Assembly (NCBI GenBank): GCA_905250125.1
Contig: CAJNOL010000347.1
Location: 2,924 to 66,923 of the forward strand
From: Rotaria sordida
Taxonomy: Eukaryota > Rotifera > Eurotatoria > Philodinida > Philodinidae
Reading direction: 5' to 3'
Length of the DNA stretch: 64,000 bases
In this document: piece by piece, positions 35,922-56,998 of the stretch
How the letters are laid out: each line of letters opens with the position of its first letter
How positions within the stretch are numbered: the stretch's first letter is position 1
Translations under genes and position numbers: made by a program
The notes under the pieces: generated by a model
The model's database searches: none
Seen by the model: only the letters and a program-made list of their open reading frames with translations
Told to the model about the DNA's origin: nothing

Positions 35922-37391
35922 TATTTCTTTGTGCGTTTTTCTTTTCGTTTTTTTTTTTCGTCGATGTTATTTATTATATTCTATTATTAGTTTTTCCTTT
36001 TTGTTTTTTGTTCGATTTGTTGTCTCGTGCACATACACACAAACATAACAGATTAGATATATATGAAATATATAAATATATATATATATAAATTGTGTTG
36101 TATTCTCGATTTTCACGAGATATTGGTGTTTGTTTTGTATAAAAACAACTCTTTTGATAAATATAAAAATTTTCTGTATGTATTAAAAAAATATATATAT
36201 ATATATACATAACTGACAACATTTAGTGATGAATTTGATTTAAATAAAACGTAATTTAAGGTTGCCTTATCTTTTAACTTCAAAATTGTATACAAGACCT
36301 TGATAGTCTTGATTTCGAGGACAATTATAGCCATAGGTCTATATGGTACATTCATAAAATAAATCCATTGAGTGTATGAAGACAATAAAAGGAAAAAAGA
36401 AAATGAATGATTTATATCACACAATTCTCGAGTTTATATAATGAACATTCATGCAATTAAAAGTTGTTTTCTCTTGCACACTCTTTCTCTCTCTCCTTGT
36501 TCGTGTATATGTATATCTGTCTAAATCTCAAAGTCATTTATTATGGCAAATATAAAAGAGAGAGAGAAAAAAATGACGTCGTTTACGTTATTTTGTATTA
36601 TTTGTTGCTATTACAGTGGTGTATTGAAGGCTCTTTTACTTAGAGAACGATATCATCATCTGTTGTGATTATTCGTCATCATTATCGTCACTCTTGTTTT
36701 TCTTCTCTTGCTACACATTTCTTTTTTTTTTTTTGCTATTTTTATTCGATAGGCTTTATGACCTTTTTTTTTCTTTCTGTAGTCCATGTTATATACAATC
36801 TTCTTTTACATCTTCATTTCGTCATATCCATCATCGTTTGTTCTAGTATTCTCATCCATATTTTCAAAGTTTTAATAGAAAAAAAAATCTATGTAGTCAA
36901 ATGTCATTTTATTTATTAAATTGTCCAATGACCTTCAACACTTTTCTTTTCTATTGACATATTCTTATCTTTATCTAGATTGAAAACAGTGATTTAGTGT
37001 TTGATTTTCACCGAGACGAATATTATTATTCAATATTATAATAAACTATTTATAGTGCGAGGTAAAACTGTATACTAAAATTTTCAGATGTTTTATATTA
37101 CTGTCGTTTTTTCCGGCTTCGCACTACCTATACCAACAAATGAAACTCTACACATAGTAGAAGGCAAAGAGAAATAGAGAGAACATAACAGCGGCATACC
37201 CAAGAGAGAAGAAAGAAAGCAAGAAAAAAAGCGAACGAACAATCGACTCAATCGATAAAGAGCGAGTGCAAAAAGCAGGTCACCTCTTTCTTTAGTATCT
37301 CAACTTTGTTGTCGTCATCCTCAACTCTTGTTGTTAGTCGTCCACATTAACCACAACATATTTCTTCTCTTATCTATCTCTATCTACATAC

Positions 37392-37425
<34 letters not shown>

Positions 37426-37513
37426 CGAATAACATATATAAATATCTATGGCATCAGAAGGTATGCAATAAAAGGTAATAATAAAAATTTTTTCAAGAAC
37501 AAATTATATTTCA
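35922..37513. other. Intergenic region between KDM6 and NR2C genes
   Basis: The KDM6 3' end is AT-rich, with TA runs at 36070-36092 and 36190-36207. From about 36470 GA/CT-rich sequence appears (CTCTTTCTCTCTCTCC near 36481; GAAGAAAGAAAGCAAG near 37208), followed by a long TA run at 37392-37424, shortly before the receptor ATG. This looks like the NR2C promoter and 5' UTR zone. A tiny upstream open frame (ATGGCATCAGAAG) starts at 37448. Confidence 0.5.
37392..37424. repeat. (TA)n run upstream of the nuclear receptor gene
   Basis: TA dinucleotides with one TT interruption, about 90 bases before the receptor start codon. Confidence 0.8.
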
Positions 37514-40500
37514 ATGGGACGAAGACGAGATATTGATAATGATGATAATGAACAACAAACATCATCAATTATATCTTGTATGACATCTAATTTAAATCAA
37601 CATGAATCTCAAAACAATCCTATTCGAAATTTGGATGAAAATAAAATGAATGATGATGATAATGATCCATTAATACATGATACAATATTACCACATAGAA
37701 AACGTATACGAAAAGATCCATTACAAAATGTTCAATCTTCACAATCGACAACATCCTGTAAAATATTAAATGTAAGTGTGTGTTTTTTATTTCCATATAT
37801 TTATTAATTTAATAGAAAAGAAAAAAGAAAAATTTCTTAAATTAGCCTTATGAAAAGATAACTATTAACACATGTTAATAGTACTTTATCATCAATTTTA
37901 CAAAAGCACCCTTGTAAAGTTGTCCTTGAACGCATGTTGTATGCAACAGCAATGTTTCTCGTACGAGTATGTCTACATAGAATAAGCGAGAGAGAGAGAG
38001 AAACAAGAAGAGTAAGATGGCAAGGACGATAGACGATATGTGAGGGCGACGGCCTTCGACTGTGAAGGTCGACAAAACATTGGCGGCGGCCTTGTTGTAA
38101 GAACTATTACGTCTGACTTATGTCATTTGAATTGTTATATAAACGAGGAATATTTGTTTCGAAGACTAACAAATCGCTTCTAAACATCAAATTATATGTT
38201 CATCTATAAAGACAAGAAAAAAAAAACTCATGTAATTTTTATTATTATGAAAGAATTTATTCATGTATAAAGCATAAAATCGATAATGAAGTTTGACCTT
38301 GAATAATGTTTTAATAAATAACATATGTTATTCAAAATAATATAGAAGGATTTTATTTAATTGAACATGATTATTATTAACATAAATGTAATTTTTAACT
38401 TTCTTTTATATTAATCGATAACAAAAAGAAAAGAAAACAAATTGACTTTGAATTTAGCCTATAAAGAACGACAAAGATTGATTAAGAGAATAACATAAAA
38501 TAGTATTCTATCAAAGATATTATATATAATGCAATTAATAACTTTTTCTCCGAGTTTTTCTTTTTTTGAAGAGCTATTTATAGTTCAAAGACACTATGAA
38601 CTTATTTCATGCATGTAAAGAAATCATTAAAACTATTTCACATGAATAATAAATTTTTAAATATATTTTAGTTGATTAATTTCATAAGAATACGTGAAAT
38701 GCTCGTCTTTTTTAAATAAAGGTGTGTGCAATCAGTTTTGAACTCAATTTTAGTTTTGTGATAATATAATTTAAATATGAAATTGTGTTTTTTTTTGCGT
38801 CATTTTTATATTATAATAAAAGGACGCAAAAATGTTTATTTCTATTCTAAATCTTCGACAAAATCACATTCATTAAATATAAAAAATATTAATAATTCAA
38901 TAATATTCTCATTTCCGGAATTTTTCTGAAAAAATTCAAATTTTCAAAGAACTTCAAAATTCTCTATTGCTTTCTTCTAAGAATAAAAATTCATTCAATC
39001 TAGCTATTTCATAGCTGTGAAAGTTCTTTTTTTTTCATAGATATAATACCTTATTACCATAAACTATTTTTCTTTAATACTTGCGGAAAAATTTTTTCTC
39101 GATTAGAAAATTAATAAAATCATTAAAAAATGATGTTTCTTGTATTTTTTAAGGATGAAAATACTCATAATTCAAATTCTCTTAATGTCGAAGCTGATTC
39201 CATGTGTTCAATAGATATTCCATCCATATCTCCTTTTCATCAACGAAATCAATTAACAGCTGCAGCAAATGGTCTATTAAGTCTTTCAAGTTCATGAAAA
39301 AAAAAAGCTTTTTTTTTTTTTAAATAAATTTTATTTTTTAAATAGATTCTTTATTTATTAATAATGAAGATAATCTTAATGAATGTCATTCAAATTTTAC
39401 AAATAGTGATGGAACAACATCAACAACTGATGGAAATTTATCTTTATTATGTTGTGTTTGTCAAGATCGTGCGTCTGGTAGACATTATGGTGTACTATCA
39501 TGTGAAGTAAACAAAAATCAATTAATTCTATTTAATTTTATTAATCGTTTTTCTTTTTCTTTTTTTTATTTAGGGTTGTAAAGGATTTTTTAAACGTAGT
39601 ATTCGTAAACAAGTATTATATACATGTCTTAGTACAAAAGAATGTCCTATAAATAAATTTATGCGAAATAGGTAGATAATCAATGATTATAAAATGCTTT
39701 TATTTTTTAAAGTTCTTTTTTTTTTTGTTAAGATGTCAATATTGTCGATTACAAAAATGTCTTCAAGTTGGTATGCGTGTTGAAGCTGTTCAAAATGAAC
39801 GACGACCTTATACAAGTCATAATGATAATAAACATGATTTAATGACAAATAGTATTAATAATCAAAGAATACGAAAACAAAATGATGCAATATCATTAAA
39901 TACAGTAAGAAAAATAATATACACAAGTAAAATAAATTCAATAATGAATTTTATTTTTATTTCTAGTTAATTACTTCATCATCAAATGGAATTTATCCAT
40001 TGACATCATTTTTAGCTAATTTAACAAATAATCGAGATAGTATAACACAAACAACGACAACAACAACAACAAATGAAAATAAAATTCAACAACAAAGTAC
40101 TCTTCATAGTATTCTTACATCAACATCAAGAATTAAATCACCAACACGTATATATAAAAATATTTTGTTTATTTTAATTTATAATAAAAAGAATTGTTTT
40201 TGTTTTTATAGCTGTATTTCTTTCTCCACCATCTTCATCTTCATCATCAACATCAAGTACAACTAATCTTCGTATTGATTGTAATATAAAAAGTGAAACA
40301 ATGGATACAATTAAAACTAATAATAATCATCATCATCAACAACAAACACTTGCAATTTCAAGAGCTTTTGATAATTTAGCTAAAGCTGCAGCTCAAGTAA
40401 AAAAATTTTTTTTATTGAATTTTTTTTTGTTTTGCAATTCTTTATTTAGTCTCGATCAAATACAACTAATAATCCATTATCTCTTATGCAACAACAACAT

Positions 40501-41662
40501 TTATTTAATGAAAAACGTTATTGGGAACAAGTTGAACGTTAGTATTAATTCTTCTTTGTTTTTCTTTGAATGTATATTTTTTTATTTAAATCAAGGTCCA
40601 TTAGTTACTGATCAAACAAGTAAATTTACAATAACACCACCAACAAATCGAGATTTTCAACAAACACAATTATTATTACCAACAAATAGTTTTATATGTG
40701 AATCAGCATCACGTATTCTTTTTCAATCAATTGATTGGATTAAAAATAATACATGTTTTCAAACACTTGAGTAAAGAATTTTTTTTTAAACTTTCAAAAA
40801 GAATATGAAATCAGAAGATATATTTCATTTCTTTGTAAAGATCACAAACACAAATAATACTTTTACAAAATCATTGGTTACCATTATTTATTCTCAGTCT
40901 ACTTCAATGTTCATCAACAATTAATTTAGCAAATATTCTTAATGCTTTACTTGCGAGTAAATATATATATATATATATATACATATATGATTCAATTTCT
41001 TTTTTCTTTTTTTGTAAAAATTTCGATAGAAAAAAAAATGAATTTTTTTTTATCATTTTAATTTTCTTCTTTAGGAAAACTGGATAATAATGAAACGAAC
41101 AAATGGCTTGAATTACGACGTATTCAAACACTTTTTTATGAATTCGATCGTCTACATGTAACAGACATTGAATTTGCCTATTTAAAATTAATGTCAGTTT
41201 TTAATCCTATTAATGATACTGGTAAATAAATTTTTTTTCTTTTATTGTTTTTTATGTAGTTTTTTTTTATTGTATTAAATTAGATTATATATTATCATAT
41301 GATCAAATTGATGCATATCGTACATTAACATATAAAGAATTACATGATTATATTAATGATCGATTAATAGCAACATCCTATGAAGAATATTGTGGTGATA
41401 GTGAACGATTAGGTCGACTTTTACTTAAATTACCATCATTATCTGAACTTGATACAAGTATTATTGAAGAACTTTTTTTTGTTGGACTTATAGGTATATG
41501 AGTCTAATGTTATTGTTATTTTTTTTTTGTTAAATAAATATTTTATTTTCTAAAATAAATAGGTTCAGTACAAATTCATAAAATCATTCCATGTATTCTT
41601 AAAATGGATGTTGCATCATCATCATCACCACCAATAATCAAATGTGAAAAGAGTGAACAATC

Positions 41663-41701
<39 letters not shown>

Positions 41702-41735
41702 GCAACAACAATCACTCGTATCGTCATCCTTGTAG
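37514..41735 (+). CDS. NR2C2: Nuclear receptor, NR2C subfamily (TR2/TR4 type)
   Basis: NR2C receptors bind direct-repeat hormone response elements and are mostly orphan regulators. Exons: 37514-37771, 39154 to about 39271 (or 39280/39289), 39346-39506, 39574-39671, 39733-39904, 39967-40147, 40212-40396, 40450-40537, 40596-40770, 40841-40956, 41075-41221, 41284-41493 and 41563-41735. The protein is 693-699 residues. The DNA-binding domain spans exons 3-5: [20 protein letters not shown]-box [11 protein letters not shown], then [14 protein letters not shown] and [10 protein letters not shown], which is the NR2C hallmark (family: MESVQSERKP). The ligand-binding domain starts [17 protein letters not shown] and ends [20 protein letters not shown], again NR2C-like. 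An acidic, Asn-rich N-terminus includes a basic RKRIRK patch. A polyglutamine run follows the AF-2 region. The donor of exon 2 is ambiguous (three in-phase GT sites). The 1.4-kb intron 1 may hold regulatory DNA. Confidence 0.92.
41662..41711 (+). repeat. (CAA)n coding microsatellite (polyglutamine)
   Basis: About 16 CAA/CAG triplets in the last receptor exon encode an uninterrupted Gln run after the ligand-binding domain. Confidence 0.9.
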
Positions 41736-44700
41736 AAGAAAAGAAATTTATTATCCGGTGTTTACACTATTCTTCCTAGTTTTGTTGTTTCTATTATCTC
41801 AGGTGTGTGTGAGTGCGAGTGTTTATCCCCGTATTTATTTTATTTTATTTTTTGTTTGTGTACGTTTTGCCTTTTTTTTTCTTTCTAATGAGTGGTTGGT
41901 GTAGTCATAGCGTATGTGTGTGAGAAAGTGCTCCTATTCTTGTAAGCAAGAGACAAACAATTGACCATATCTCAGGCAAATAATGAAGCTCATCAAGTTA
42001 TATTTTATAATTCTCATTTTGAATTTATTAAGTTGGTAACTATAAGAAATGATGATAAATTTAATGAATTTTGATTCTGAACAAAAAAAACGTATATTTT
42101 CAAGAAATATGAACTAAAAAACAAATACATTTTGTCTATTCGACATATGTTGTTGAGTTTAATTTTTCAGATTTAATATTGGATACATATATGTATACAT
42201 TGACTGTCAACATTATTAATTTTATTTTGTATATATCTCTAAAATTAGATGAACCAGGATGATCTGATATTCATTAGATTATAGTTCGTAGTCTCTAGTA
42301 TACTAGTCAAAAATTTTAGATCAATCCATTAATATATTTAGTTTTTATTGACAATACAATAATAACATGCTGTTTTTCATCCTTTCAAAATTGTCTGACC
42401 AATTTTTTTTGCACACTGCTGCGCACCTGTTATAAATTAAAGTTTTCTTTATAATACATAATTCAATAGAACAAATTATATTCTACGTAAGAAGTACCTC
42501 TTATTGTAGCCTTTCATTGAGTATGGATTTAAAAAACCATGTTTGTTTTTGATCTCTATCGAAAATTTTTGAACAAAAAAAACGACAAGAGATATTTTCC
42601 TTTCATATAATGTTTAGCCATTTTTATAGCTAAATATACATATAATAAGAGTACTACGAATTGCATGAGATATTCTATGTAAATAGATATTTCATGTCGA
42701 AAAATAGTGTTGATCGGCTCCTATGTATACATCAATTACAAATAGACCTTGTTGTACGATCTCATCCACGTAATAAAGGAAGTTTAAAAAATTCTTTTAA
42801 CTCTTTACCTCCTCATTGGCAACGGAGATTGTCATTTTTAGAAACATTGCAGAAAATGTAGAACGGGTGATATCAAAAAACTCTTTCTATACTGTGTGTA
42901 GAGAATTTTCTAAGCTACTGATTAGTTAAAAAAAATATTTTATATCCTTGCTCAGTTTCTAAGATATACGACTTACAAAAGAGACAATTATGAGATTATT
43001 AAAAAGAGGACCTCTTCTTTTAATGCCAATCGGAGTTGCCAAATTACTGTGCATACAGGAAAGCACACCTAGTCGATCGGCTTATATTATTGGCCTACTG
43101 AAGAGGATAACACTCTGTTTCAATAATTATTTTATTAGTGACTCTTCTGGAATCGTTATGAGAGATAAACAGTTAACAGCATAAACTTGTAGGGTCTTTT
43201 TTCGTACAAAACTCTTATATTTAAAATCAAAATCGATTATATCACTCAAGTTATATACCTTTGTTACATTATACATAGCATGCATAAAAAGTTTAACCTA
43301 ATTTCAGCAACAGACTGGATATGTACCTCACCAAAAAAATAATATACCGAATGAAATTTAACATAGCGCATTATTCTAAACTTTATTCTCGATCTACATC
43401 GATGTGATGCGCAAAAATTGGCTATGTATTTAATGAAATCTGCACCTAGGCTATCGCTGGGACTACAGTAAGCTTTTTAATTAAGCTATTTATAATGTAA
43501 CAAAAGTATATGACTTCAGTGATATAATTGATTTTGATTTCAAATATAAGGCTTTTGCACGAAAAACGTCTCCTTACAAATCTACGTTGCTGAAACAATT
43601 TTTTATATCATCTTCAATGCATTAATGAGATCGTGCAAGAAGATCTTTCTGTAATTGACGTATACATAGGAGACGATCAATACTATTTTCCGACATGAAA
43701 TATCTATTCAAATAGAATATATCTCATGCAATTTGTAGTTCTCCTACTATTTATATATTCAGCAATAAGACTGGCTAAATATTACATGAAAGAAAAAGTC
43801 TTTAATTCCATTTTTATTGGAAAGCTTCAGTATGGGTAAGAAAAAAAACATTGTTTTTACACCCATACTCAAAGAAAAACTACAATAAAAAGTACTCCTT
43901 GTGTAAAACAGAATTTGTTCTATAGAATCATGTATTATAAATAAAATTTCAACTTACAACAGGCACCCAACAGTTTGAAAAAAAATTGGTTGGATAATTG
44001 TGGAAGAATGAGAAAACGGCGTGCTGTGATTTTATCGTCAATAAAAACTAAATATATCAATGAATTGATCTGAAATTTTATACTAATGTACTAGAGACTA
44101 TGGACTGTAATCTAACGAAAGTTAGATCATTCTAGCTCATCTAATTTTTTTTTTAATATACACAAAATACAATAGAATTATCTACTAGTTGAATAGCTTT
44201 GACAGCTACAGTATATATATCTGAAAAATGTCCTCCATTGTGATCTGAACTTGGAAGCTATGAACACTTTTTTGTAATATTTACTCCTGAAAAAAAATAG
44301 TTTTAGTCGATTTTTAAGTCTATTATCATCATAAAAACACATTTAGAAAAATTAATTATATATTCTGAAAGCGTTCGAAGTTTTCTATCACTCTGTATGC
44401 TTATGCTTTAATCAGTACCTACTGGTTGGTAAATAAATCAGCTGCAATAAAGACATCCTCATCGTCAAATTCCCACTAACTGAATTTTGTTACTATCTTC
44501 TCAGTTATCTCTATCATTCTATATATTTCCCTCTTGTCTTATGTTCAAATTCTGATAAATAAAGTGAGTAGTATTCTTATGAAATAGATTTTTAAAATTA
44601 TAATTATATATACTGGAATTCTCTATCATTCGGAATTTTTTGAAACAAGAAACAAAAGAAAGAAATAGTTGAAACATCCAGGTTTCCAGCATTTAGTTAC

Positions 44701-44764
44701 ACTTTTTTATAACACAATGCTGAACATTAGTATATACGAAGAAAATAAAAAACAAAAATACATT
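41736..44764. other. Intergenic region between convergent NR2C and ABCC genes
   Basis: Both flanking genes end here, so it contains two 3' UTRs. Most of it is a nested palindrome of about 1.9 kb, listed separately. Flanks 41740-42240 and 44160-44760 are AT-rich with nothing recognisable; a GT-rich bit lies near 41800-41930. Confidence 0.55.
42247..44150. repeat. Large nested imperfect palindrome, 1.9 kb
   Basis: Outer arms 42247-42560 and about 43830-44150 are reverse complements (GTCTCTAGTA, TATATTTAGTTTTTATTGAC, CAATTTTTTTT and ATAGAACAAATT match). Inner arms 42645-42760 and 43650-43750 also pair (TGCATGAGATATTCT, GATATTTCATGTCG, CTCCTATGTATAC). The segment between is weakly symmetric. Open frames 42661-42861 and 42990-43184 lie inside and show no domain. 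It could be one long fold-back element or one element inserted in another. Confidence 0.75.
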
Positions 44765-52579
<7,815 letters not shown>

Positions 52580-53084
52580 CTATATGAAAACAATATGTTT
52601 TTTTTGTGGCTTGTGCGTTGTACTTTTTTTTTCTATCTAGTTCTCTTGTTGTATTAAATATCAGCTATAATATAAAAGCATCCTGTGATACATACAACGA
52701 AAAACAACAAGAATCTATGAGTCAATGAAACGATCTTTTTCTTCTCTATAACCATATGTTGACTGTCTCAGATAAGTACACTGCGTATATATCTAGATAC
52801 GCAATCAATTAAATAGTATTTATCTAATGTAACTAGAAATGATGAAATATTTCGTCAGTACATGTGCTGATATTCCAAGTGAATAATTATTTCAAAAAAA
52901 TCGATCAGAAAAATACGAAATCCTTTGAGATATTAGAATTAGTACTAAATAATCGAAATTTTTCATATAATTGAAACCCAGAATAACAAATTACATAAAA
53001 AATACTATAGAGTAAATTCATGGGTATCCAACCATTCATTTGGAAAAAGTTTATTTTTATCACCTTTTTCATGCTAATGAGATG

Positions 53085-53595
53085 GAAAATAGTTAGAAGA
53101 TAACTTTAGTCAAAAAAACTTATTGACTTTTTACATGAAATGGTTGACATTTATTGAAGTATTTTCTCGAAGCATCTTATGAGGACCATCGAAATTATTA
53201 TAATATTTTGTGTTTATATTTTGCCAACTAGTAGAAGATCAATAGACTAGAATAATCATCAAAGAATTCTTCATTCGATTGAGATTTAATAGAAATATAA
53301 GTGTTTCAAAATATAATATCTTTAGAAAATTATAGAAATATGGAAATTTTCTGTATTTTGAAAACATTCATGTCTGGATCAAATCTCAAGCAAAAGAAAA
53401 ATCCTTTGGTGATCGTTCTGATCTATTAGTTCTCTACTAGTACTCAAAATATGAGCTCAAAATATTGTAATACCTTCGATGGTCTCCATAGTATATTTCA
53501 AGAAAATACTTCAAATCTTTCAGCCATTTCATGTAAAAGTCAATAACTTTTTTCGACTAAAGTTATTTTCTAACTATTTCCCATCTAACTACCAT
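53085..53595. repeat. Fold-back repeat of 0.5 kb
   Basis: Left arm markers GAGATGGAAAATAGTTAGAA, TTATTGACTTTTTACATGAA and GAAGTATTTTCT pair with right arm markers AGAAAATACTTC, TTCATGTAAAAGTCAATAAC and TTCTAACTATTTCCCATCT. The centre is at about 53340. Confidence 0.8.
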
Positions 53596-53989
53596 AAAAA
53601 AAACATTTCCATAACTGGACTCAGATACTGTACCCATTAGCTGATTAGACCTAATCGACATCTGGCAGATATTTTCACAGTCATGGTACGGTTTTCAAAC
53701 TTTTGTTTTATATGAGAAAGTGTACTCTCTAGTTTCTTCTATAAATATGATTCAGGATTCATTTCGTGTCTTTCTGCTTGTAAAATCCGATCAACTTCGC
53801 TGAGTATAAGTTTGCTTGTTGTTGATGCCGCTAGAATTTAACGCAATGTTGTTGCCAAACTTCATAATTGTGAATATCTATATACGAATACTTTTTCCAT
53901 CACGACGAGACATATTTACCTTTTTGATAATTCATTTTTCCTTTCCATTGATTCAGTTACTTCATCATATGGGTTTATTATCATTTGTA

Positions 53990-54140
53990 GATGAATTTTC
54001 ATTTGAAACGAATTCTCTCGATAAAACAATTTCTTTTTCCGCTTCCTATGACCTGTTCTCAAGTACAATAAATTGCTCGATCACGATCGAACTGGTTTTC
54101 ATTTCTATGGTTTTATATAAGTTAACAGTTTGAAAACGTT
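53990..54140. repeat. Dispersed repeat D, copy 2
   Basis: Direct copy of the adducin intron 1 segment at 3125-3290: CTCAAGTACAATAAATTGCT then CGATCACGATCGAAC and GTTTGAAAACGTTAAA. Confidence 0.6.
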
Positions 54141-56056
54141 AAAAATATTTTGAAACATCAAAATCTCATTAATTACCGAGTCGAATTCAAGTATGAGATT
54201 ATACTCGGAGCTCGAACTCATGCTTCAGGTTGGATCGGATATCGGGTACCCGACCCAACTGTAAGATACTAATACCCATTGATTTACTCTATACTAAATC
54301 AAGCTGATTTTTTTTACCAAAAGAAAAATAATCTGCTAAATTTTCTTTGACATAGTGCATTTCATTTATCAATAAAACTATTTTAAAGAATTGTTTTTCA
54401 TAACTAACCATTATATGTCTGGCAACAAATATGACATATGCCATACAATTAATAAAACACATCTATTTATTAATAAATCAATATGGTTAATTCGAATCAT
54501 TTGCCTGACTACTATAATGGAATGTAAAGACTAATAGTTCTATTTGTATTCACATGAAAAATATCAATATTCATCTAGATTGGTTAGTTTCGAAATAATT
54601 AGTTGATTGTATAAATGATAAATTATTTGTTTAAACTTTATTTAGTTATCTGAATATGGTTTTTTTTTCAAATTAAGTTCATTGATAATCATATCCACTT
54701 TACTCAAGGCTACGATAAAAAAAACCCTTTAATCATGCGCCTCTCTCAACCAGAACTAACATACGATATAAATAATTCATCTACGTCGTAGACTCATTTA
54801 CCTCTTTTGAACTAATGTGAAAATATCGAAGATATGAATAATTATAACTCTTTTTTTCTATCTTAGTATGTCGTTAAAAGCAAAGTTTTATTTTTTTTTA
54901 TTAGATTATTTTATTGTTCGATGAATACGCAAGTGTAATGCATATATTTTAATTATCAATATATTTCTTTATAACTGTTTATGTACTTGAAATTCGACTG
55001 TATACACTTCATTACTAATGAATGCTGTTCAGCACGTCTAGTAATTAATTCAGGCATCGCAGTGTGTGTCATGATCTCAGCAAAACTCTTTCAAAAAAAA
55101 TGACTCCTTCATTTAGTTTATCAGGACTCTGCGACTTATGTGAATAAACAAAAATACGAAAAAAGTACATTCAGATAACAATCTCTTCTGTTCTTCTTGG
55201 ATAAAAGAAAAAGCAATGTATTACAATTAGTACTAATTTACATTTTCCGCCAAGTGAAAAATCAGTATTTGAAAAAAGATAATTACAATTGTCTTTTATT
55301 TTTGATAATTTTCATTAATATCATATTCTTCATTATTAAAGATTAATATATAGGATAATTTAAAGATTTCAAGATGAAAGAAAAAAAAAAACTTTCCGCT
55401 TGTATAATTCAGCTTCATATATAAGTGTATTTAGAGAAGAAATCATGTTAATGCATTGCTTTTTTGATCTATGAATCTGAGTGATCCTTAAAATAGATGT
55501 GGTTTGAAGTAAACCATCAGTTCTAAAAGTACATTTTGACAAACAATTATTCTATATGAGAAAATTAAATAGAAGATTTTTTTTCTCTCTCTCTTTTAAT
55601 ACAACTACTGTTAGCTTAAAGTTTCTAGATAGAATCAATGTGCGTCATTTATTGTGGACTTTGCTTTTGAAAATTAAACTCATAGAGTATTGTGCACGTG
55701 AAAAAAAATTTCTTTTTTTTTATTTTTAGATTTTCATTAAGGATACTGAACTGTTTTTATTTCAAGGTTCATTATTTAAACATCAAATAGTCAACTTGTT
55801 TTTTCAGTTTTTAACTGTGAAGAAAAGTTAACATGGTTCGTCCGCATCGTAAAATGCACTTAAAAGAAAAATTCATGTCTTATATTTTTTTTAGAATCTA
55901 AGTATCAATTAAAATAAACTCAATCTGATATTTTATTTGGTAAATTTATACATCGACATATATATATATATATATATCATATCAGACAACACAATTACAA
56001 TATTTACTAATTCATTTTAGTTTTTGACACTTGCTGCTTTCATAAATTCAATCAAG

Positions 56057-56998
56057 ATGGATTCAAATAAAGTGGAAATGATTGTTGTTACTATTTTTCA
56101 AATTCCATCCTTCTGTTGTGCTATGATTATTTTCTTTAAATTTCTTGAAAAAACAAGTCCATTAAGACGTTTACAAAACCAGTTACTTATGTATTTATTA
56201 ATCTTTGCTACATGTACTATTATTATTGAATTACCTAATACACAAAAATTCCTTTGGACAGGTTCTGTCACTATTCAGAGATATTGGTTTTGTTATTTTT
56301 GGAATATACTATTTTCTGCTATGGCTACGCTTAATCGTGTTCTAACAGCATTCATGTCTATTGAACGTCATTTTCTTGTATTTCATCCTCATATCTATCG
56401 TATTAGTCGTTCACGTTTTTTATTTCATTACAGTCCTCTCATATGTATTATCGTAATCATTATAGTCTATATATCAGTCACACATATCTCCGTTACATGT
56501 CCAAATCATCCGTTCAATTATTCGATGTTTTTGTGTGGTTATACATGTGCATCGATTGTAGAAAATTTTGGTACAACTTACGTATGGTTATATGTTTTTT
56601 TACCAACAATGGTGACAACTATTGCTTGTTTATTATTACCTATTCGATTTATTATTCAGAAACGACATTTTCAACGTATACAATGGTATCGTGCACGAAA
56701 AATGATTATTCAAACAAGTTTTATTGCTAGTACATATACAATTTGTTGGTTACCAAATGTAATTATTCTTCAATTACTTATCAATAAACATATATCTACA
56801 ATTAGTCCAGTTATAAATTTATTTTTAACATTTACACCATATGTAACTTCATTATTAACTCCATTCATTGTTCTTCATACAGCATCGGGATGGATAAGAC
56901 CTGCAATAATACAACGAATTAAACGTCGGTTGTTTCCACCACGTCAAGGAGTTATTCAACCAATTACTAACTTAGTAGTTAATCAAGCAAATCATTAA
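56057..56998 (+). CDS. Rhodopsin-class G protein-coupled receptor (orphan)
   Basis: Single-exon 313-residue seven-helix membrane receptor. Hydrophobic segments: about 8-30, 42-60, 76-100, 121-143, 173-200, 217-241 and 252-275. The TM3 end has SIERH (103-105) where rhodopsin-class receptors have DRY. TM6 has CWLP (230-233). Cys79 and Cys160 are placed for the TM3-ECL2 disulfide. TM7 ends LLTPFIVLH rather than NPxxY. The first ATG in frame is at 56057. A TTTTAG just upstream (56015-56020) could be a splice acceptor, leaving room for a short upstream exon. The ligand cannot be told; such intronless peptide-receptor-like GPCRs are often expanded in rotifers and other spiralians. A basic C-terminal tail (IQRIKRRLFPPR) follows TM7. 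Confidence 0.85.
   Translation: MDSNKVEMIVVTIFQIPSFCCAMIIFFKFLEKTSPLRRLQNQLLMYLLIFATCTIIIELPNTQKFLWTGSVTIQRYWFCYFWNILFSAMATLNRVLTAFMSIERHFLVFHPHIYRISRSRFLFHYSPLICIIVIIIVYISVTHISVTCPNHPFNYSMFLCGYTCASIVENFGTTYVWLYVFLPTMVTTIACLLLPIRFIIQKRHFQRIQWYRARKMIIQTSFIASTYTICWLPNVIILQLLINKHISTISPVINLFLTFTPYVTSLLTPFIVLHTASGWIRPAIIQRIKRRLFPPRQGVIQPITNLVVNQANH

Larger units (their letters stand above)
52580..56056. other. Intergenic region between divergent ABCC and GPCR genes
   Basis: It carries both 5' flanks. It contains a fold-back repeat (53085-53595), dispersed repeat D copy 2 (53990-54140) and a short GC-richer symmetric motif near 54232-54262. The remainder (52620-53080, 54300-55960) is AT-rich with no recognised feature. 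A TA run at 55960-55978 lies just before the GPCR. Confidence 0.55.

Noticed and set aside
42661-43184. Two open frames of 64-66 codons
   Set aside because: They fall in the nested palindrome at 42.2-44.2 kb, show no transposase or other motif, and the symmetry explains the sequence better.
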